From Aristolochia californica (Eukaryota; Streptophyta; Magnoliopsida; Piperales; Aristolochiaceae), in contig JARWKL010000007.1 in NCBI GenBank assembly GCA_029961685.1, positions 24,561,013 through 24,625,012 on the forward strand: 64,000 nt of DNA, written 5' to 3'. A model generated the notes under the pieces. That model had not been told where the DNA came from. It saw nothing but the letters and a program-made list of their open reading frames with translations, and ran no database searches. Positions within the stretch are counted from its first letter, which is position 1, and each line of letters starts with the position of its first letter. Positions 1 to 11,664 of this stretch are shown one piece after another. The translations under genes and the position numbers were made by a program.

Positions 1-210
1 ATATCCCAACGCAAGTTCACTTGAGAATTTAATGAGCGTTTGTTATTCTCTTTATAAGCTTTGCATCCATAGCTCATTTTCATCTTTAACATGTTTCAAA
101 CATGCATATCCATTTTAAAAACATGTGTGGACGAAATCTCTTTCTTGCAAAATTCCAAGCTATTAGGGTTAAACAAGTGTAATTTCCCAAAATTGGATAA
201 CAAAACTTTT
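1..210 (+). repeat. Partial satellite unit, right part only
   Basis: This is the last part of a unit whose body lies outside the window. It carries a C-type tail (gctttgcatccatagctcat, with a one-base gap to the usual form) and the A-type lead ending in aattggataac, so it predicts the A unit that does follow at 211. The dyad at 90-104 is intact. Confidence 0.9.
90..104. other. Short perfect dyad in the A-type lead (representative)
   Basis: Arms CATGTTT (90-96) and AAACATG (98-104) are perfect inverted repeats around a single C, and run straight into the palindrome ATGCAT (102-107). The same dyad recurs in the tails of most C units. In the tails of A and B units it is damaged at one or more positions (tttcaagcatg or tttctggcatg). 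It could be a protein-binding site or a conserved relic; no function is shown. Confidence 0.7.
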
Positions 211-2213
211 GTGTTCATTTGTATTGGGTGAATAAATTTTCTTTATTTATATTCGTTATTGTTTTAAATTTTTTCCATACATCAACTATAAAATTTTCAT
301 TTTGTTGTATGCTTTTTGCCTTGTTTGTTTTCTGGATGAAGTGAGAGCGAAAAGTCAAAGTTTTGCTTTAAGAAAAAAGTGTACGTCTAAAATGCACAAT
401 TGTAGGGAGAGATAATTCCAAAGAGTGTATGTAATTTTAAGGGATTGTAAGCTCTTTTTAGTTTTTATATCTCAGGTTTTGCAATCGTCGGGAAAAATTG
501 GTGGCAGAGGATTTTTAACTGAGTGTTGAATTGCAATCCATAAGTCATTTCATAAAAAAATTATAGACCGTTACACATGATAAATCACTTTACAATCATC
601 TATGATTGTTAGATCAAATTTTTGAAAATGGGCAAAATAATGACTTGTTAGACTCGGGTAACCGCACGTTCACTTGAGAATTTAAGGAGCGTTTGTTATT
701 CTCTTTAAAAGCTTTGGATCCATAGGTCATTTGAATCTTTAACATGTCTCAAGCATGCATATCCATTTTTAAAAATTCTGTAGAAAAAATCTCCTTCATG
801 TAAAATTCCAAGCTTAATAGGGTTGGACTAATGGAATTTCCCAAACTTGGATAACAAAACTTTTGTGTTCATTTGTGGTGTATGAATAGATATTTTTTAT
901 TTGCATTAGTTATTATTTTAAATATTTTCCACTCATAACCTATAAAATTTTTATTTTGTTGTGATCTTTTGTGCCTATTTTGTTTACGAGATGAAGGAGG
1001 AACGAAAACTCAAAGTTCTGATTTAAGAAAAAAGTGTACATCTAAAATGGAAATGCACAATGCACAAATGTAGAGAAAGATATTTCCAAAGAGTGTCTGT
1101 ATGTTTTAGGGATCGTATGCACTTTTTCGTTTTTATATCTAAGGTTTTGCAATCGTCGGGAAACGGGGGAGGCGGGCGATTTTTAACTGAGTCATGACTT
1201 CAAATCCTAAGCAATTTATTACCAAAATATAGCCCGTTACACATGACAAATCACTTTAAAATCATCTATGATTGTTAGCTCAACTTTTTGAATATGGGTT
1301 AAATAATGGCTTGTTTCACTAGGGCAAATATCCCAATCGCACGTTCACTTGAGAATTTAAAGAGCGTTTGTTATTCTCTTTAAAAGCTTTGGATCCATAG
1401 GTCATTTGAATCTTTAACATGTTTCTGGCATGCATATCCATTTTTAAAACATGTATAGAAAAAATCTCCTTCATGTAAAATTCCAAGATATTAGTTTTGG
1501 ACTAGTGGAATTTCCCAAACATGGATAACAAAACTTTTGCGTTTACTTGTGGTGTGGGAATAAATTTTCTTCATTTAATTTTTTTATTGTTTTAAACTTT
1601 TTTCGTACATCAACTATGAAATTTTCAATTTGCTATGATCTATTTGCCTTTTTTCTTTACGGGATGATGGGAGAGCGAAAAACTCGAAGTTTTGATTTAA
1701 GAAAAATGTGTACATCTAAAACGAAAATTCACAATGCACATATGTAGAGAGAGATAATTCCAAAGAGTGTCTGTAATTTTTAGGGATTGTAAGCACCTTT
1801 TCATTTTTATATCTCAGGTTTTGCAATCGTCGGGAAAAATGGGTTGCAGAGGATTTTTAGCTGAGTGTTGAGTTGCAATCCATAAGTCATTTCATACAAA
1901 AATGAAGACCGTTATCCATGATAAATCAGATTACAATCATCTATGATTAATTATGTCAGGTTTTGGCAAATGGGCAAAATAATGGCATGTTTGACTTGGG
2001 TAAATTTCCCACCGCAAGTTCACTTGAGAATTTAATGAGCGTTTGTTATTCTCTTTAAAATATTTGCATCCATTGCTCATTTGCATCTTTAACATGTTTC
2101 AAACATGCATATCCATTTTTAAAACATGTGTGGACGAAATCTCTTTCTTGCAAAATTCCAAGCTATTAGGGTTAAACTAGTGGAATTTCCCAAAATTGGA
2201 TAAAAAAACTTTT
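211..2213 (+). repeat. HOR trimer A-B-C
   Basis: Units are A at 211, B at 865 and C at 1539. The A unit is slightly short (654 bp), partly because the phrase before the Ttcacttgag block is shortened near 659-666. The C unit has the C1 mid-block gaggatttttagctgag near 1850, one base off the common form. This is the plain form of the array and serves as the reference for the rearranged parts further on. Confidence 0.93.
592..609. other. Perfect 8-bp-arm dyad in A and B tails (representative)
   Basis: ACAATCAT (592-599), a two-base centre, then ATGATTGT (602-609) is a perfect inverted repeat. It recurs at the same place in most A and B units, for example 2607-2624. In C units the right arm is replaced by ATGATTAA, so the dyad is type-specific. 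In DNA it could form only a very small hairpin; a dimeric binding protein is an alternative. No function is shown. Confidence 0.7.
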
Positions 2214-4235
2214 GTGTTCATTTGTGTTGGGTGAATAAATTTTATTTATTTATAATTGTTATTGTTTTAAATTTTTTCCATACATCACCTATAAAATTTT
2301 CATTTTGTTGAAAGCTTTTTGCCTTGTTTGTTTTTGGGATGAAGGGAGAGCGAAAAGTCAAAGTTTTGATTTAAGATAAAAGTGTACATCTAAAATGGAA
2401 AAGCACAATGCACAATTATAGGGAGAGATAATTCAAAAGAGTGTCTGAAATTTTTAGGGATTGTAAGCTCTTTTTTGTTTTTATATCTCAGGTGTTGCAA
2501 TCGTCGGGAAAAATTGGTGGCAGAGGATTTTTAAGTGAGTGTTGAATTGCAATCGATAAGTCATTTCATACAAAAATATAGCCCGTTACACATGATAAAT
2601 CACTTTACAATCATCTATGATTGTTAGATCAAATTTTTGAAAATGGGCAAAATAATGACTTGTTAGACTCGGGTAAATATACCACCGCAGGTTCACTTGA
2701 GAATTTAATGACCGTTTGTTATTCTCTTTAAAAACTTTGGATCCATAGGTCATTTGAATCTTTAAAATGTTTCAAGCATGCATATCCATTTTTAAAACAT
2801 GTGTAGAAAAAATCTCCTTCATGTAAAATTCCAAGCTTAATAGGGTTGGACTAATGGAATTTCCCAAACTTGGATAACAAAACTTTTGTGTTCATTTGTG
2901 GTGTGTGAATAGATATTTTTTATTTACATTAGTTATAATTTTAAATATTTTCCACACATTAACTATAAAATTTTTATTTTGTTGTGATCTTTTTTACCTT
3001 TTTTGTTTACGGGATGAAGGGGGAGCGAAAACTCAAAGTTCTGATTTAAGAAAAAAGTGTACATCTAAAATGGAAATGCACAATGCATAAATGTAGAGAG
3101 ATATATTTCCAAAGAGTGTCTGTATGATTTAGGGATCGTATGCACTTTTTTTTAAATCTAAGGTTTTGCAATCGTTGGGAAACGGGGGAGGCGGGCGATT
3201 TTTAACTGAGTATTGACTTCAAATCCATAAGTCATTTCTTACAAAAATATAGCCCGTTATGCATGACAAATCACTTTACAATCACCTATGATTGTTAGCT
3301 CAACTCTTTGAATATGGGCAAAATAATGGCTTGTTTGACTCGGGCAAATATCCCACCACACGTTCACTTGAGAATTTAGTGAGCATTTTTTACTCTCTTT
3401 AAAAGCTTTGGATCCATAGGTCATTTGAATCTTTAACATGTTTCTGGCATGCATATCCATTTTTAAAACATGTGTAGAAAAAATCTCCTTCATGTAAAAT
3501 TCTAAGATATTAGTTTTGGACTAGTGGAATTTCCCAAACTTGGATAACAAAACTTTTGTGTTCATTTGTGGTGTGTGAATAAATTTTCTCCGTTTAATTT
3601 TTTTCTTGTTTTTAAATTTTTCCGTACATCAACTATGAAATTTTCATTTTGCTGTGATCTATTTGCCTTTTATTTTTACGGGATGAAGGGAGAGTGAAAA
3701 ACTCGAAGTTTTGATTGAAGAAAAATGTGGACATCTAAAACGGAAATGCACAATGCATATATGTAGAGAGAGATAATTCTAAAGAGTGTCTGTAATTTTT
3801 AGGGATTGTAAGCACCTTTTCGTTTTTATATCTCAGGTTTTGCTATCGTCGGGAAAAATGGGTTGCGGAGGATGTTTAACTGAGTGTTGAATTGCAATCC
3901 ATAAGTCATTTCATACAAAACTATAGCCTGTTACACATGATAAATCACATTACAATCATCTATGAATAATTATGTCAAATTTTTGCAAATGGGCAAAATA
4001 ATGGCATATTCTACTCGGGTATATATCCCACCGCAAGTTCACTTGAGAATTTAATGAGCGTTTGTTATTATTCTCTTTAAAAGCTTTGCATCCATAGCTC
4101 ATTTGCATCTTTAACATGTTTCAAACATGCATATCCATTTTTAAAACTTGTGTGGACGAAATCTCTTTCTTGCAAAATTCCAAGCTATTAGGGTTAAACT
4201 AGTGCAATTTCCCAAAATTGGATAACAAAACTTTT
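2214..4235 (+). repeat. HOR trimer A-B-C
   Basis: Units are A at 2214, B at 2888 and C at 3558; the trimer is 2022 bp. The B unit shows its diagnostic aacgggggaggcgggcg near 3181 and the C unit reads gaggatgtttaactgag near 3869, a C1 form with one change. The A unit has an intact perfect dyad at 2607-2624. Confidence 0.93.
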
Positions 4236-6254
4236 GTGTTCAATAGTGTTGGGTGAATAAATTTTCTTTATTTATATTTGTTATTGTTTTAAATTTTTTC
4301 CATACATCAACTATAAAATTTTCATTTTGTTGTAAGCTTTTTGCCTTGTTTGTTTTCGGGATGAAGGGAGAGTGAAAAGTAAGTGTTTTGATTTAAGAAA
4401 AAAGTGTACATCTAAAGTGGAAAAGCACAATGCAAATTTGTAGGTAGAGATAATTCCAAAGAGTGTTTGTTATTTTTAGGGATTGTAAGCTCTTTTTTAG
4501 TTTTTATATCTCAGGTTTTGCAATCGTCCAGAAAAATTGGTGGCAGAGGATTTTTAACTGAATGTCGTATTGCAATCCATAAGTCATTTCATACAAAAAT
4601 ATAGCCCGTTACGCATGATAAATCACTTTACAATCATCTATGATTGTTAGATCAAATTTTTGAAAATGGGCAAAATAATGACTTGTTAGACTCGGGTAAA
4701 TATCCCACCGCACGTTCACTTGAGAATTTAATGAGCGTCTGTTATTCTCTTTAAAAGCTTTGGATCCAAAGGTCTTTTGAATCTTTAACATGTTTCAAGC
4801 TTGCATATCCATTTTTAAAACATGTGTAGAAAAAATCTCCTTCATGTAAAATTCCAAGCTTAATAGGGTTGGACTAATGGAATTTCCCAAACTTGGATAA
4901 CAAAACTTTTGTGTTCTTTTGTGGTGTGTGAATAGATATTTTTAATTTACATTAGTTATTATTTTAAGTATTTTCCACACATCAACTATAAAATTTTTAT
5001 TTTGTTGTGATCTTTTTTGCCTTTTTTGTTTACGGGACGTAGGGGGAGCGAAAACTCAAAGTTCTGATTTAAGAAAAAAGTGTACATCTAAAATGGAAAT
5101 GCACAATGCACAAATGTAGAGAGAGATATTTCCAAAGAGTGTCTGTATGTTTTAGGGATCGTATGCACTTTTTCGTTTTTATATCTAAGGTTTTGCAATC
5201 GTCGGGAAACAGGGGAGGCATGCGATTTTTAACAGAGTGTTGACTTCAAATCCATAAGTCATTTCTTACAAAAATATAGCCGTTACGCATGACAAATCAC
5301 TTTACAATCATCTATGATTGTTAGCTCAACTTTTTCGATATGGGCAAAATAATGGCTTGTTTGACTCAGGCAAATATCCTACCGCACGTTCACTTGAGAA
5401 TTTAGTGAGCGTTTATTATTCTCTTTAAAAGCTTTGGATCCAAAGCTCATTTGAATCTTTAACATGTTTCTGGCAAGAATATCCTTTTTTAAAACGTGTG
5501 TAGAAAAAACTCCTTCATGTAAAATTTCAATATATCATTTTTGGACTAGTGGAATTTCCCAAACTTGGATAACAAATCTTTTGTGTTCATTTGTGGTGTG
5601 TGAATAAATTTTCTGCATTTAATTTTTTCTTGTTTTAAACTTTTTCCGTACATTAACTATGAAATTTTCATTTTGCTGTGATCTATTTGCCTTTTTTGTT
5701 TACGGGATGAAGGGAGAGCGAAAAACTCGAAGTTTTGATTTAAGAAAAATGTGTACATCTACAACGGAAATGCACAATGCACATATGTAGAGAGAGATAA
5801 TTCCAAAGAGTATCTGTAATTTTTAGGGATTGCAAGCACCTTTTCGTTTTTATATCTCAGGTTTTGCAATCGTCAGGAAAAATGGGATGCGGAGGATTTT
5901 TACCTAAGTGTTGCATTGCAATCCATAAGTATTTTCATACAAAAATATAGCCCGTTACACATGATAAATCACATTACAATCATCTATGAATAATTATGTC
6001 AGATTTTTGCAAATGGGCCAAATAATGGCATGAGACTCGGGTAAATATCCCACCGCAAGTTCACTTGAGAATTTAATGAGCGTTTGTTATTCTCTTTAAA
6101 AGTTGTCCATCCATATTTCATTTGAATCTTTAACATGTTTCAAACATGCATATCCATTTTTAAAACTTCTGTGGATGAAATCTCTTTCTTGCAAAATTCC
6201 AAGCTATTAGGGTTAAACTAGTGGAATTTCCCAAAATTGGATAACAAAACTTTT
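4236..6254 (+). repeat. HOR trimer A-B-C
   Basis: Units are A at 4236, B at 4911 and C at 5583, 2019 bp in all. The landmark of A is slightly altered (gtgttcaata). The B mid-block is degenerate (acaggggaggcatgcg near 5209). The C unit is C1. Order and spacing match the two trimers before it. Confidence 0.92.
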
Positions 6255-6948
6255 GTGTTCATTTGTGTTGGGTGAATAAATTTTCTTTATTAATATTTTT
6301 TATTGTTTTAAATTTTTTCCATACATCAACTACAAAATTTTCATTTTGTTGTAAGCTTTTTGCCTTGTTTGTTTTCGGGATGAAGGGAAAGCGAAAAGTC
6401 AAAGTCATGATTCAAGAAAAAAGTGTACATCTAAAATGGAAAATCACAATGCACAATTGTAGGTAGAGATAATTCCAAAGAGTGTATGTAATTTATAGGT
6501 ATTGTAAGCTTTTTTTTAGGGATTGCAAGCACATTTTCGTTTTTATATCTCAGGTTATGCAATCGTCGGGGAAAATGGATTGCGGAGGATTTTGAACTGA
6601 ATGTTGAATTGCAATCCATAAGTCATTTCATACAAAAATATAGCCGTTACGCATGATAAATCACATTACAATCATCTATGATTAATTATGTCAGCTTTTT
6701 GCAAATGGGCAAAATAATGGCATGTTTGACTCGGGTAAATATCCCATCGCAAGTTCACTTGAGAATTTAATGAGCGTTTGTTATTCTCTTTAAAAGTTTT
6801 GCATCCATAGCTCATTTGCATCTTTAACAAGTTTCAAACATGCATATCCATTTTTAAAACATGTGTGGACGAAATATCTTTCTTCCAAAATTCCAAGCTA
6901 TTAGGGTTAAACTAGTGGAATTTCCCAAAATTGGATAACAAAACTTTT
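6255..6948 (+). repeat. A/C hybrid unit (694 bp)
   Basis: The unit starts as A and ends as C, with the C1 mid-block near 6586 and a C tail, so the expected B unit is missing. The switch lies at about 6500-6525, where gtaagctttttttt is followed by agggattgcaagcac. The phrase ggattgtaagc is thus present twice within about 30 bp, which accounts for the unit being some 20 bp over-long. The two parents share tttttag at the junction. This fits an unequal exchange between an A and a C unit slightly out of register. Confidence 0.88.
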
Positions 6949-8963
6949 GTCTTCATTTGTGTTGGGTGAATAAATTTTCTTTATTTATATTTTTTATTGT
7001 TTTAAATTTTTTCCATACATCAACTATGAAATTTTCATTTTGTTTTAAGGTTTTTTTTGCCATGTTTGTTTTCGGGATGAAGGGAGAGCGAAAATTCAAA
7101 GTTTTGATTTAAGAAAAGAGTGTACATCTAAAATGGAAAAGCACAATGCACAATTGTACGGAGAAATAATTCCAAAGAGTGTCTGTAATTTTTAGGGATT
7201 GTAAGCTCTTTTTAGTTTTTATATTTCACGTTTTGCAATCGTCCGAAAAAATTGGTGGCAGAGGATTTTTAACTGAGCGTTGAATTGCAATCCATAAGTC
7301 ATTTCATACAAAAATATAGCCCGTTACGGATGATAAATCACTTTAAAATCATCTATGATTGTTAGATCAAATTTTTGAAAATGGGCAAAATAATGACTTG
7401 TTAGACTCGGGTAAATATCCCACCCAATGTTCACTTGAGAATTTAATGAGCGTTTGTTATTCTCTTTAAAAGCTTTGGATCCATAGGTCATTTGAATCTT
7501 TAACATGTTTCTAGCATGCAGATCCATTTTTAAAACATGTGTAGAAAAAATCTCCTTCATGTAAAATTCCAAGCATAATAGGGTTGGACTAATGCAATTT
7601 CCCAAACCTGGATAACAAAACTTTTGTGTTTATTTGTGGTGTGTCGATAGATATGTTTTATTTACATTAGTTATTATTTTAAATATTTTCAGTACATCAA
7701 ATTTAAAATGTATATTTTGTTGTAATCTTTTTTGCCTTTTTGGTTTACGGGATGAAGGGGGAGCGAAAACTCAAAAGTTCTGATTTAAGAAAAAAGTGTA
7801 TATCTAAAATTGAAAAGAAAATTGCACAAATGTAGAGAGAGATATTTCCAAAGAGTGTCTGTATGTTTTAGGGATCGTATGCACTTTTTCTTTTTTATAT
7901 CTAAGGTTTTGCAATCGTCGGGAAACGGGGGAGGCGGGCGATTTTTAACTGAGTGTTGACTTCCAATCCATAAGTCATTTCTTACAAAAATATAGCCCGT
8001 TATGCATGACAAATCACTTTACAATCATCTATGATTGTTAGCTCAACTTTTTCAATATGGGCAAAATAATGGCTTGTTTGACTGGGGCAAATATCCCACT
8101 GCACGTTCACTTAAGAATTTAATGAGCGTTTGTTATTCTCTGCAAAAGCTTTGGATCCTAAGCTCATTTGAATCTTTAACATGTTTCTGGCATGCATATC
8201 CATTTTTAAAACATGTGTAGAAAAAAATCCCCTTCATGTAAAATTCCAAGAAATTAGTTTAGGACTAGCAGAATTTCCCAAACTTGGATAACAAAACTTT
8301 TGTGTTCATTTGTGGTGTGTGAATAAATTTTCTTCATTTACTTTTTTTATTGTTTTAAACTTTTTCCGTACACCAACTATGAAATTTTCATTTTGCTGTG
8401 ATCTATTTGCCTTTATTGTTTACGGGATCAAGGGAGAGCGAAAAACTCGAAGTTTTGATTTAAGAAAAATGTGTACATCTAAAACAGAAATGCACAATGC
8501 ACATATGTAGAGAAAGATAATTCCAAAGAGTGTCTGTAATTTTTAGGGATTGTAAGCACCTTTCCGTTTTTATATCTCAGGTTTTGCAATCGTCGGCAAA
8601 AATGGGTAGCGGAGGATTTTTAACTGAGTGTTGAATTGCAATCCATAAGTCATTTCATACAAAAATATTGCCCGTTACGCATGATAAATCACATTAAAAT
8701 CATCTATGATTATTTATGTCAGCTTTTTGCAAATGGGCAAAATAATGGCATGTTTGACTCGGGTAAATATCCCACCGCAAGTTCACTTGAGAATTTAATG
8801 AGCGTTTGTTATTCTCTTTAAAAGCTTTGCATCCATAGCTCATTTGCATCTTTAACATGTTTCAAACATGCATGTCCATTTCAAAAACATCCCCTCCATG
8901 TAAAATTCCAAGATATTAGTTTTGGACTAGAGGAATTTCCCAAACTTGGATAACAAAACTTTT
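6949..8963 (+). repeat. HOR trimer A-B-C, C with a C-type lead
   Basis: Units are A at 6949, B at 7626 and C at 8302. The C unit has a normal C1 body and C tail, but near 8870-8890 it switches to a C-type lead (aaaaacatcccctccatg), so it is followed by another C instead of A. It is 662 bp long, about 12 bp short, in keeping with an imprecise join. Confidence 0.88.
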
Positions 8964-9638
8964 GTGTTCATTTGTGGTGTGTGAATAAATTTTCTTCATT
9001 TACTTTTTTTATTGTTTTAATCTTTTTCCGTACATCAACTATGAAATTTTCATTTTGCTGTGATCTATTTGCCTTTTTGGTTTACGGCAAGAAGGGAGAG
9101 CGAAAAACTCGAAGTTTTGATTTAAGAAACATGTGTACATCTAAAGCGGAAATGCACAATGCACATATGTAGACAGAGATAATTCCAAAGAGTGTTTGTA
9201 ATTTTTAGGGATTGTAAGCACCTTTTCGTTTTTATATCTCAGGTTTTGCAATCGTCAGGAAAAATGGGTTGCGGTGGATTTTTAACTGAGTGTTGAATTG
9301 CAATCCATAAGTCATTTCATAAAAAAATATAGCCCGTTACGCATGATAATTCACATTACAATCATCAATGATTTATTACGTCAGCTTTTTGCAAATGGGC
9401 AAAATAATGGCATGTTTGACTCGGGTAAATATCCCACCGCAAGTTCACTTGAGAATTTAATGAGCATTTGTTATTCTCTTTAAAAGCTTTGCATCCATAG
9501 CTCATTTGCATCTTTAACATGTTTCAAACACGCATATCCATTTTTAAAACATGTGCGGACGAAACCTCTTTTTTGCAAAATTCCAAGCTATTAGGGTTAA
9601 ACTAGTGGAATTTCCCAAAATTGGATAACAAAACTTCT
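8964..9638 (+). repeat. Extra C unit
   Basis: This is a second C in a row, C1 type, with a normal C tail and A-type lead. The array returns to A at 9639. It closely resembles the C at 8302 (same landmark region and cttcatttactttttttatt), which suggests that it arose by a one-unit shift. Confidence 0.88.
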
Positions 9639-11664
9639 GTGTTCATTTGTGTTGGGTGAATAAATTTTTGTCATTTATATTTTTTGTTGTTTTAAATTTT
9701 TTCCATACATCAACTATAAAATTTTCTTTTTGTTGTAGGCTTTTTGCCTTGCTTGTTTTCGGGGAGAAGGGAGAGCGAAAAGTCAAAGTTTTGATTTAAG
9801 AAAAAAGTGTACATCTAAAATGGAAAAGCACAATGCACAATTTTAGGGAGAGATAATTCTAAAGAGTGTCTGTAATTTTTAGGGATTGTAAGCTCTTTTT
9901 AGTTTTTATATCTCAGGTTTTGCAATCGTCGGGAAAAATTGGTGGCAGAAGATTTTTAACTGAGTGTTGAATTGCAATCCATAAGTCATTTCATAAAAAA
10001 ATATAGCCCGTTATGCATGATAAATAACTTTACAATCGTCTATGATTGTTAGATCAAATTTTTGAAAATGGGCAAAATAATGACTTGTTAGACTCGGGTA
10101 AATATCTCACTGCATGTTCATTTGAGAATTTAACGAGCGTTTGTTATTCTCTTTAAAAGATTTGGATCCATAGGTCACTTGAATCTTTAACATGTTTCAA
10201 GCATGCATATCCATTTTTAAAACATGTGTAGAAAAAATCTCCTTCATGTAAAATTCCAAGCTTTATAGGGTAGGACTAATGGAATTTCCCAAACTCTGAT
10301 AAGAAAACTTTTATGTTCATTTGTGGTGTGTGAATAGATATTTTTTATTTACATTAGTTATTATTTTAAATATTTTCCACACATCAACTATAAAATTTTT
10401 ATTTTGTTGTGATCTTTTTTGCCTTTTTTGTTTACGGGATGAAGGGGGAGCGAAAACTAAAAGTTCTGATTTAAGAAAAAAGTGTACATCTAAAATGGAA
10501 ATGCACAATGCACAAATGTAGAAACAGATATTTCCAAAGAGTGTATGTATGTTTTAGGGATCGTATGCACTTTTTCGTTTTTATATCTAAGGTTTTGCAA
10601 TCGTCGGGAAACGGGGGAGGCGGCCGATTTTTTACTGAGTGTTGACTTCAAATCCATAAGTCATTTCTTACAAAAATATAGCCCGTTACGGATGACAAAT
10701 CACTTTACAATCATCTATGATTGTTAGCTCAACTTTTGGAATATGCGCAAAATAATGGCTTGTTTGACTCGGGCAAATATCCCACAGCACGTTCACTTGA
10801 GAATTTAATGAGCGTTTGTTATTCTCTTTAAAAGCTTTGGAATCCAAAGCTCATTTGAATGTTGAACATGTTTCTGGCATGCATATCCATTTTTAAAACA
10901 TCTGTAGAAAAAATTCCCTTCATGTAAAATTCCAAGATATTAGTTTTGGACTAGTGGAATTTCCAAAACTTGGATAACAAAACTTTTGTGTTCATTTGTG
11001 GTGTGTGAATAAATTTTCTTCATTTAATTTTTTTTATTGTATTAAACTTTTTCCGTACATCAACTATGAAATTTTCATTTTGCTGTGATCTATTTGCCTT
11101 TTCTGTTTACGGGATGAAGGGAGAGCGAAAAACTCGAAGTTTTGATTTAAGAAAAATGTGTAATTCTAAAACGGAAATGAACAATGCACATATGTAGAGA
11201 GAGATAATTCCAAATATTGTCTGTAATTTTTAGGGATTGTAAGCACCTTTTCGTTTTTATATCTCAGGTTTTGCAATCGTCGGGAAAAATGGGTTGCGGA
11301 GCAAAACAAAATTGAGTGTTGAATTGCAATCCATAAGTTATTTCATACAAAAATACATCCCGTTACGCATGATAAATCACATTACAATCATCTATGATTA
11401 ATTATGTCAATTTTTTGCAAATGGGCAAAATAATGGCATGTTTGACTCGGGTTTTAATCCCACTGCATGTTCACTTGAGAATTTAATGAGCGTTTGTGAT
11501 TCTCATTAAATGTTTTGCATCCATAGCTCATTTGCATCTTTAACATGTTTCAAACATGCATATCAATTTTTAAAACATGTGTGGACGAAATCTCTTTCCT
11601 GCAAAATTCTAAGCTATTAGGGTTAAACTAGTGGAATTTCCCAAATTGAGTTACCAAAACTTTT
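9639..11664 (+). repeat. HOR trimer A-B-C2
   Basis: Units are A at 9639, B at 10313 and C at 10988. The C unit is the first of the C2 subtype: where C1 has gaggatttttaactgag it has gagcaaaacaaaattgag (near 11298), and its tail reads gtcaattttttgc instead of gtcagctttttgc. The change of subtype marks the left edge of the rearranged core. Confidence 0.9.

Noticed and set aside
160..172. Telomere-like word ttagggtta in the A-type lead
   Set aside because: It occurs once per ABC trimer, never in tandem, and is one base off the plant telo-box. It is more likely part of the satellite than interstitial telomere sequence.
2896..3090. Recurrent ~66-residue plus-strand reading frame (starting MWCVN in translation), seen in many B and C units
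   Set aside because: Its start codon is TTG, not ATG. It recurs because the repeat recurs, it is often broken in related units, and the ~674-bp period is not a multiple of three. It has no recognisable domain and no coding context.
4609..4791. Recurrent 60-97-residue minus-strand reading frame (translation containing KAFKENNKRS)
   Set aside because: It begins with ATG and is often open, but it lies inside the satellite unit, has no recognisable domain, promoter or conserved flanks, and its changes look unbiased by codon position on inspection. A synonymous/non-synonymous test over all units could reopen the question.
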